Source: a bacterium
Lineage (GTDB): Bacteria > Thermosulfidibacterota > Thermosulfidibacteria > Thermosulfidibacterales > Thermosulfidibacteraceae
Reading direction: 5' to 3'
DNA: 10,392 nt
NCBI GenBank assembly: GCA_027037155.1
Contig: JALWBK010000072.1
Location: forward strand, 1,704-12,095
Part shown: in pieces, positions 5,785 through 10,392 of the stretch
Position numbering within the stretch: position 1 is the first letter of the stretch
How the letters are laid out: every line of letters starts with the position of its first letter
Made by a program: the position numbers and the translations under genes
The notes under the pieces: model-generated
Database searches by the model: none
Told to the model about the DNA's origin: nothing
Seen by the model: the letters and a program-made list of their open reading frames with translations, nothing else

Positions 5785-8103
5785 ATGCACAAAGTGACTG
5801 TTAGAAAGGAAGAGGTTTTTGAGTATCACTCGTCGGGAAGGCCCGGAAAGCTTGAGATAGTGATAAGCAAGCCCTGTGTTACTCAGAGGGATCTTGCTAT
5901 TGCCTATACACCTGGTGTCGCGTGGCCCTGTGAGGAGATACACGAGGATCCTGAGAAAGCCTATCTTTACACCATAAAGGGCAACTTTGTGGCTGTTATA
6001 TCTAACGGAACGGCCGTTCTTGGGCTTGGAAACATTGGGGCTTTGGCGAGTAAGCCGGTCATGGAGGGTAAGTGTGTTTTGTTTAAGAAGTTTGCGGATA
6101 TTGACGCTATAGATATTGAGGTGAGCACGCAGGATCCCGATGAGTTCATCACCGTTGTGAAGAACCTTGAGCCTACCTTTGGTGGTATAAACCTTGAGGA
6201 CATAAAGGCGCCTGAGTGCTTCTACATTGAAGAAAAGTTAAGAGAGATCATGAACATTCCGGTCTTTCACGACGATCAGCATGGAACGGCCATCATTACC
6301 GCTGCAGCACTTATAAACGCCTTGGAGATAGCTGGAAAGAAGCCTGAGGAAGTAAAGGTTGTGATAAATGGTGCCGGTGCTTCGGGTATCGCCTGTGCCA
6401 AGATGTTCATGCTGGTGGGGGTGAAGAAGGAGAACATCATAATGTGTGACAGCAAGGGCGTAATATACAAAGGCCGTCAGGTGGGCATGAACCCTTACAA
6501 AGAGGAGTTTGCAACGGACCTTCCCGTCAGAACCCTTGAAGAGGCTGTGGAGGGAGCAGATGTTCTCTTGGGTCTCTCGGTGAAGGGGGCCTTCACTCAG
6601 GAGATGATAAAGAAGATGGCCAAGAACCCCATCATCTTTGCCTGCGCCAATCCCGATCCTGAGATTACTCCTGAAGAGGTGTTTGCGGTAAGGGACGATG
6701 CCATAATGGCTACTGGAAGATCCGATTATCCCAATCAGGTCAACAACCTGCTTGGATTCCCCCATATATTTAGAGGCGCTTTAGATGTGAGGGCGAGGAC
6801 TATAAACGATGAGATGAAGCTTGCCGCTGCCAAAGCCTTAGCAGCCCTTGCCAAGGAGGACGTGCCTGAATCTGTCCTTAGGGCGTACAACCTTGAGCAT
6901 CTTGAGTTTGGCAGGGACTACATCATTCCCAAACCGGTAGATCCGAGGGTGCCGCTGTGGGTGGCTCCTGCCGTTGCCAAGGCGGCCATGGAGACGGGAG
7001 TGGCGAGAAAGCCCATAGAAGACTTTGAGGAGTACAGAATCCAGCTTGAGAAGCGCCTCAAGGGCAAGGCTGGTGAGGTTATGAGGCGCATAATGAATCA
7101 GGCCAAGAAGTCACCTAAGAGAATAGTCTTCTGCGAGGGAGACGACAAGGAGATTATCAGGGCCTGTCAGATCATAAAGGATGAGGGCTTTGGTAAGATC
7201 ACTGTAATAGGCAATCCTGAGGCGGTAAACAGGGCTATGAAGGAGGCTGGCCTTGATCTCTCCGGTGATATTGAGGTGCTTGATCCCATCAACTTTGACA
7301 AGATGGAGGAGTACGCCAAGCTCCTGTATGAGTTGAGGAATAGAAAGGGTGTTACTTACAAGGAGGCTTTGAGGCTTGTGCAGCATGATCCCGAAACCCT
7401 TGCCGCACTGATGGTTTATAAGGGAGATGCCGATGTGGTGATAACTGGGCAGGACAGGCATTACTCCGATGCCCTTGCTCCTATCTTGAGGATTATAAAG
7501 CCTGTTGAGGGTATAAGGGTGGTATCGGGCGTTTACATGGTGATAGTGAAGGAGAAGGTGTACTTCTTTGCCGATGCCACTGTGAACATCAATCCCTCTG
7601 CCGAGGATCTTGCCGAGATAGCCATTACCACTGCCGATACAGCCAAGAGATTCGGTGTTGAGCCAAGGGTGGCGATGCTTTCCTTCTCCAACTTCGGTAG
7701 CGTAAATCATCCTGAAGCTAAGAAGGTGGCTGAGGCTGTTAGAATCGTGAGGGAGAGAAGACCCGATATTGAGATAGATGGCGAGATGCAGGCGGATACT
7801 GCTCTTGATGCAAACATACTCTTTGGTACGTATCCCTTCACCAGACTCACGGACACCGCTAATGTCTTGATATTCCCCGATCTTAACGCTGGTAACATCT
7901 CTTACAAGATATGTGACAAGCTGGGTTGTGCTATAGTGGTTGGTCCGATACTCCAGGGACTGAGCAGGTCTGTGCAGGTGCTTCAGAGGGGTGCCACACC
8001 TTCTGAGATTGCTAACCTTGCGGCTATAGGAGTGGTGGAGGCTCAGTACATCGCAGAGAAAGAGAGGGAGAAGAAGGCCGACGGCGATGTGCCGCTTCCT
8101 TGA
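5785..8103 (+). CDS. maeB: malic enzyme fused to a phosphotransacetylase-like domain (MaeB type)
   Basis: A 772-residue two-domain protein, about the length of E. coli MaeB (759 aa). The N-terminal malic enzyme domain (about 10-430) has AYTPGVA (40-46; Tyr41 the likely catalytic acid), GNIGALASKPVMEGK (82-96; Lys90 as candidate catalytic base), FADIDAIDIEV (103-113), LEDIKAPECF (137-146; metal-binding Glu/Asp), FHDDQHGTA (161-169), the dinucleotide-binding GAGASG (196-201) and the C-terminal signature RSDYPNQVNN (312-321). The C-terminal phosphotransacetylase-like domain (about 440-765) ends with NAGNISYK and GPILQGLSR. Malate is decarboxylated to pyruvate with reduction of NAD(P); family knowledge suggests NADP, and that the fused domain senses acetyl-CoA rather than catalysing, but neither is proved by the sequence. 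It has its own promoter region, is divergent from folC, and is followed by the panB leader with no terminator of its own other than the one at 8187-8222. Confidence 0.93.
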   Translation: MHKVTVRKEEVFEYHSSGRPGKLEIVISKPCVTQRDLAIAYTPGVAWPCEEIHEDPEKAYLYTIKGNFVAVISNGTAVLGLGNIGALASKPVMEGKCVLFKKFADIDAIDIEVSTQDPDEFITVVKNLEPTFGGINLEDIKAPECFYIEEKLREIMNIPVFHDDQHGTAIITAAALINALEIAGKKPEEVKVVINGAGASGIACAKMFMLVGVKKENIIMCDSKGVIYKGRQVGMNPYKEEFATDLPVRTLEEAVEGADVLLGLSVKGAFTQEMIKKMAKNPIIFACANPDPEITPEEVFAVRDDAIMATGRSDYPNQVNNLLGFPHIFRGALDVRARTINDEMKLAAAKALAALAKEDVPESVLRAYNLEHLEFGRDYIIPKPVDPRVPLWVAPAVAKAAMETGVARKPIEDFEEYRIQLEKRLKGKAGEVMRRIMNQAKKSPKRIVFCEGDDKEIIRACQIIKDEGFGKITVIGNPEAVNRAMKEAGLDLSGDIEVLDPINFDKMEEYAKLLYELRNRKGVTYKEALRLVQHDPETLAALMVYKGDADVVITGQDRHYSDALAPILRIIKPVEGIRVVSGVYMVIVKEKVYFFADATVNINPSAEDLAEIAITTADTAKRFGVEPRVAMLSFSNFGSVNHPEAKKVAEAVRIVRERRPDIEIDGEMQADTALDANILFGTYPFTRLTDTANVLIFPDLNAGNISYKICDKLGCAIVVGPILQGLSRSVQVLQRGATPSEIANLAAIGVVEAQYIAEKEREKKADGDVPLP

Positions 8104-8131
8104 CATTGAATAGTTTGTAGGATAGTTAAAT
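8100..8131 (+). promoter_or_regulatory. possible promoter for the pan leader
   Basis: A perfect -35 box TTGACA (8100-8105) overlaps the maeB stop codon. The -10 region is poor: TAGTTA (8123-8128) at 17 bases or TTAAAT (8126-8131) at 20 bases. If used, transcription would begin around 8135-8139, right at the base of the pan-like hairpin. The alternative is that the pan operon is read only from the maeB promoter. Confidence 0.35.
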
Positions 8132-8136
8132 ACCAG

Positions 8137-8171
8137 CCGCTTGGATCCCGGATATAGCGGGACCGAGACGG
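8137..8171 (+). ncRNA. candidate pan-motif leader RNA (hairpin with two bulged adenosines)
   Basis: A hairpin of three helical segments. The lower stem CCG 8137-8139 pairs with CGG 8169-8171. The middle stem 8140-8144 pairs with 8163-8167 (5 bp, including one G-U at T8142/G8165). The upper stem 8146-8150 pairs with 8158-8162 (5 bp). It is closed by the 7-base loop GATATAG (8151-8157). The only interruptions are single unpaired adenosines: A8145 on the 5' arm and A8168 on the 3' arm. The described pan RNA motif is a stem with two highly conserved bulged adenosines, found in leaders of panB/panC/panD genes in Firmicutes, Chloroflexi and Deltaproteobacteria, usually in tandem copies. Only one copy is visible here. 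ACC 8132-8134 could add a weak outer helix with GGT 8177-8179. The match in structure and gene context is strong, but I recall the structure only in outline and cannot check the conserved bases. Confidence 0.68.
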
Positions 8172-8186
8172 TGATGGGTTGACAGC

Positions 8187-8222
8187 AAGGCCCTTCCGGC
8201 TCGGTCCGGAAGGGCCTTTTTT
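8187..8222 (+). terminator. intrinsic terminator / attenuator before panB
   Basis: A perfect 13-bp stem (8187-8199 with 8206-8218), 9 of 13 pairs being G-C, with the 6-base loop CTCGGT (8200-8205) and a run of six T (8217-8222). It lies 15 bases after the pan-like hairpin and 4 bases before the panB ribosome site GGAGG (8226-8230). It would stop transcription before panB unless disrupted, fitting an attenuation switch; it may also end maeB transcripts. The loop plus two stem bases (8200-8207) are the exact complement of 8160-8167 in the pan-like hairpin. Confidence 0.92.
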
Positions 8223-8237
8223 AATGGAGGTGTTTAG

Positions 8238-9038
8238 GTGAAGAGGGTGACCGTTCTCGATCTGAAAGAGAAGAAGCAAAAGAAAGAGCCCATAGTAATG
8301 ATAACCGCTTACGACTATCCTTCGGCTCAGATGGTGGACGAGGTAGGGGTGGATATAATTCTTGTGGGTGATTCCTTAGGTATGGTGGTTCTGGGCTATG
8401 AAAACACCTTGCCCGTTACCATGGAGGATATGCTCAGACACACCGCGGCAGTGGTAAGAGGTGCCAAGAGGACTATGGTGGTTGGCGATATGCCCTTTAT
8501 GAGCTATCAGCTCTCTCCAGAGCAGGCTTTGGATAATGCGGGAAGGTTTATCAAGGAAGCGGGTGCCCATGCAGTGAAACTGGAGGGTGGAGAGGAAGTG
8601 CTTGAGGCCATTCAGAAAATCACCTCTGCTGGTATTCCTGTTATGGGGCATATAGGGCTTACGCCTCAATCTATCCACAGGATAGGTGGCTACAGGGTGC
8701 AGGGTAGAGATGAGGAGACTGCTTTGAAGCTCAAACGGGATGCCAAGCTGTTGGAGAAGGCTGGCTGCTTCAGTATAGTGCTTGAGGCAGTCCCTGTTGA
8801 GCTTGCCAAGGAGATAACGGAGTCTTTGGAAATTCCCACCATTGGTATAGGGGCTGGGCCTTACTGTGACGGTCAGGTGCTTGTGTACCACGATGTGCTT
8901 GGTATCTTTCAGGAGTTTAAGCCTAAGTTTGTCAAAAGGTACGCTAATCTGAGGGCTTCCATAATTGATGCGGTGAAGAGCTATGTTGAAGAGGTTAGAA
9001 GTAGAGAGTTTCCAGATGAAGAGCACAGCTACTTGTGA
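8238..9038 (+). CDS. panB: 3-methyl-2-oxobutanoate hydroxymethyltransferase
   Basis: A 266-residue TIM-barrel enzyme (usual family length about 260-280). It transfers a hydroxymethyl group from 5,10-methylene-tetrahydrofolate to 2-ketoisovalerate to give ketopantoate, the first committed step of pantothenate synthesis. Visible motifs: [10 protein letters not shown] (21-30), VGDSLG (43-48; D45 a metal ligand), [10 protein letters not shown] (81-90; D84 a metal ligand), HAVKLEGG (111-118; K114 and E116), [11 protein letters not shown] (134-144), VLEAVP (181-186; E183 the expected catalytic residue) and [15 protein letters not shown] (202-216). All key residues appear intact. The start is GTG 8238 with GGAGG at 8226-8230 and a 7-base spacer. 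It is the first gene of panB-panC-panD-ribD and is probably controlled by the leader RNA and terminator directly upstream. Confidence 0.96.
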   Translation: MKRVTVLDLKEKKQKKEPIVMITAYDYPSAQMVDEVGVDIILVGDSLGMVVLGYENTLPVTMEDMLRHTAAVVRGAKRTMVVGDMPFMSYQLSPEQALDNAGRFIKEAGAHAVKLEGGEEVLEAIQKITSAGIPVMGHIGLTPQSIHRIGGYRVQGRDEETALKLKRDAKLLEKAGCFSIVLEAVPVELAKEITESLEIPTIGIGAGPYCDGQVLVYHDVLGIFQEFKPKFVKRYANLRASIIDAVKSYVEEVRSREFPDEEHSYL

Positions 9039-9050
9039 GGGGTGAGGGCC

Positions 9051-9902
9051 ATGCTCGTCAAAGATGTTGAAGAGATGAAGCTTCTCTCCCGCAGGTGGAG
9101 GGAGGATGGTTACACTATAGGCTTTGTTCCTACCATGGGGTATCTGCACGAAGGTCATTTGAGCCTTGTGAGAAAGGCCAGAGAGGACAACGACAAGGTT
9201 GTGGTTAGTATCTTTGTCAATCCCACTCAGTTCGGTCCCAATGAGGACTACAACAGGTATCCCAGGGACCTTGAGAGGGATATGAAACTTTTGGAGCCTA
9301 TAGGTGTTGATGCGGTCTTTTACCCTTCCGTGGAGCAGATGTATCCCGAAGGCTACAGGACCTACGTTGAGGTGGTTGGTATTACGGAAAGATTGTGTGG
9401 AGCGTCCCGTCCCGGGCACTTCAGGGGTGTAACCACTGTTTGTATGAAGCTTTTCAATATCGTGATGCCTCACAGGGCCTACTTTGGAAAGAAGGACTTT
9501 CAGCAGTATGTGGTGATAAAGACTATGGTTCGCGATCTCAATATGGATCTTGAGATTGTGCCTATGCCCATAGTGAGGGAGCCAGATGGCTTGGCCATGA
9601 GCTCTCGTAACACCTATTTGAACCCTGAGGAGAGGAAGGCGGCCACATGCCTTTACAGGAGCTTAAAGAGAGCTGTTGAGCTGTACGAGGCAGGGGAAAG
9701 GGACGCTGCTAAGATTAGGGAAGAGGTGGTGAAGGTGATAGAAGCTGAGCCGTTGGCCAAGATAGACTATGTAGAAGTGGTGGACCCTGAAACCTTCAGG
9801 CCTGTGGAGAAGGTTGGGAAGGGTACCCTTGTGGCTTTAGCGGTTTTTGTTGGTCCTGCAAGGCTTATTGATAACGTTCAGCTGGGGGTGGATAAGCTAT
9901 GA
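9051..9902 (+). CDS. panC: pantothenate synthetase (pantoate-beta-alanine ligase)
   Basis: 283 residues from ATG 9051, the normal PanC length. It joins pantoate and beta-alanine using ATP through a pantoyl-adenylate. Seen: [10 protein letters not shown] (27-36; the HIGH-like nucleotide motif), [17 protein letters not shown] (56-72; pantoate binding), RPGHFRGV (120-127), YFGKKDFQQ (144-152; ATP binding) and [12 protein letters not shown] (176-187; the KMSKS-like loop). All are intact. ATG 9051 is preferred because GAGGGG (9037-9042) then lies 8 bases upstream; an in-frame GTG at 9042 would add three residues and lack a properly spaced site. It follows panB by 12 bases and its stop overlaps the panD start by 4 bp (ATGA), so the two are translationally coupled. 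Confidence 0.96.
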   Translation: MLVKDVEEMKLLSRRWREDGYTIGFVPTMGYLHEGHLSLVRKAREDNDKVVVSIFVNPTQFGPNEDYNRYPRDLERDMKLLEPIGVDAVFYPSVEQMYPEGYRTYVEVVGITERLCGASRPGHFRGVTTVCMKLFNIVMPHRAYFGKKDFQQYVVIKTMVRDLNMDLEIVPMPIVREPDGLAMSSRNTYLNPEERKAATCLYRSLKRAVELYEAGERDAAKIREEVVKVIEAEPLAKIDYVEVVDPETFRPVEKVGKGTLVALAVFVGPARLIDNVQLGVDKL

Positions 9903-10297
9903 GAGGGTTGATGCGCAGGATGCTTCTTGCAAAGATCCACGGTGCTACGGTCACAGAGGCTAATCTCAATTACGTGGGCAGTATAACCATAGACAAGGAG
10001 TTGTTAGAGGCATCTGGAATCCTTCCCTATGAGGTGGTGGAAATCTGGAATATCACCAACGGTGAGAGGTTCAACACGTACGTTATTGAAGGGGAGCCTG
10101 GTTCTGGCGTTATCTGCCTCAACGGTGCGGCTGCCAGAAAGGTTGCGGTGGGTGATAAGGTGATCATAGCCTGCTACGTGAATGTGCCCCATGAGGAGGC
10201 TGTTCGCTGGTCACCCACTTTGGTCTTTGTGGATGAGAAGAATAGGATAGTGGAGGTAAAGGGGGCGGAAAGGCCCTTTGAGGTTTATGAGGTCTGA
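9899..10297 (+). CDS. panD: aspartate 1-decarboxylase proenzyme (pyruvoyl type)
   Basis: 132 residues from ATG 9899 (128 if ATG 9911 is used; the usual length is about 126-127). PanD decarboxylates aspartate to beta-alanine, the second substrate of PanC, and matures by cutting itself between Gly and Ser to form a pyruvoyl cofactor. The cleavage site YVGS is present (G27-S28 from the 9899 start), as are [30 protein letters not shown] and [12 protein letters not shown], all close to the family consensus. ATG 9899 overlaps the panC stop and has a GGGGGTGG run upstream; ATG 9911 would align better with the usual N-terminus (MxRxML) and follows GAGAGGG. Its end overlaps the ribD start by 11 bp. 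Having all three pantothenate genes together makes this a complete panBCD operon. Confidence 0.95.
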   Translation: MRGLMRRMLLAKIHGATVTEANLNYVGSITIDKELLEASGILPYEVVEIWNITNGERFNTYVIEGEPGSGVICLNGAAARKVAVGDKVIIACYVNVPHEEAVRWSPTLVFVDEKNRIVEVKGAERPFEVYEV

Positions 10298-10392
10298 TGA
10301 GTACTACATGTGGCGTGTCCTTGCCCTTGCAAGGCGGGGGCAGGGGCATGTTAGTCCCAACCCCATGGTTGGGGCTGTGGTAGTTTCCCCTG
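10287..10392 (+). CDS. ribD: riboflavin biosynthesis protein RibD, N-terminal start (partial)
   Basis: The first 35 codons of a gene running off the right edge. The start ATG 10287 overlaps the panD end by 11 bp and has GAGG (10280-10283) just upstream. The visible peptide has [15 protein letters not shown] followed by [12 protein letters not shown], matching the RibD deaminase N-terminus (E. coli DEYYMARALKLAQRG and HPNPNVGCVIV). RibD deaminates and then reduces the pyrimidine intermediate of riboflavin synthesis. The zinc site (HAE and PCxxxxxxPPC) and the reductase domain are beyond the window. Its linkage to panBCD means riboflavin synthesis may share the pan leader control. Confidence 0.9.
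   Translation, partial: MRSDEYYMWRVLALARRGQGHVSPNPMVGAVVVSP

Noticed and set aside
7111..8106. 331-codon open frame on the minus strand across the 3' half of maeB
   Set aside because: It is the complement of the phosphotransacetylase-like domain, with low-complexity His/Leu/Ser content and no known motif.
8179..8184. Second TTGACA as a -35 box close to panB
   Set aside because: The bases about 17 downstream are the G+C-rich terminator, with nothing resembling a -10 box.
8376..9473. 365-codon open frame on the minus strand across panB and panC
   Set aside because: It is antisense to two genes with intact family motifs, has an unlikely His/Pro/Leu-rich composition and no recognisable domain. 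It is a mirror effect of the codon bias.

Overview
The window is a compact, almost gap-free stretch of a bacterial chromosome of housekeeping character. Gene overlaps of 4 to about 40 bp, GTG/TTG starts next to strong GGAGG-type ribosome sites, heavy use of AGG/AGA (Arg) and ATA (Ile) codons, and Lys/Glu-rich proteins suggest a thermophile, perhaps of the Aquificota / Thermosulfidibacter / thermophilic deltaproteobacteria-like type. This assignment is inference from style, not from a marker gene. There are no mobile elements, CRISPR arrays, tRNAs or rRNAs.

Layout: (i) 1-3737, plus strand, apparently one transcription unit: the 3' end of dxs (isoprenoid precursor synthesis); a metallo-beta-lactamase-fold hydrolase of the RNase Z-like type; a 92-residue protein of unknown function; a Bax-like membrane-anchored glucosaminidase; an exported polysaccharide deacetylase; and the SPOUT tRNA 2'-O-methyltransferase trmJ. 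(ii) 3696-5723, minus strand: folC, then trmH (a second SPOUT methyltransferase), then a small DUF4911-type protein whose 3' end overlaps the 3' end of trmJ by 42 bp. (iii) 5724-5784: a short divergent control region with a plausible sigma70-type promoter for the next gene. (iv) 5785-8103, plus strand: maeB, a malic enzyme fused to a phosphotransacetylase-like domain. (v) 8104-8237: a regulatory leader, then (vi) 8238-10392: panB-panC-panD (pantothenate synthesis) running into the 5' end of ribD (riboflavin synthesis), all tightly coupled.

The most interesting segment is the 134-base leader between maeB and panB. It holds a hairpin (8137-8171) interrupted by exactly two single bulged adenosines, one on each arm. 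That is the described hallmark of the 'pan' RNA motif, a candidate cis-regulatory RNA known almost exclusively from the leaders of pantothenate genes. It is followed 15 bases later by a near-ideal intrinsic terminator with a 13-bp stem (8187-8222) just before the panB ribosome site. The terminator loop plus the first two bases of its 3' arm (8200-8207) are an exact 8-base complement of the 3' arm of the pan hairpin (8160-8167), so the leader may work by strand exchange as a transcription attenuator controlling panB, panC, panD and ribD.

Functionally the window combines cofactor and precursor synthesis (Dxs, FolC, PanB/C/D, RibD), tRNA ribose methylation (TrmJ, TrmH), peptidoglycan or polysaccharide remodelling (Bax-like protein and deacetylase) and a central carbon enzyme (MaeB).
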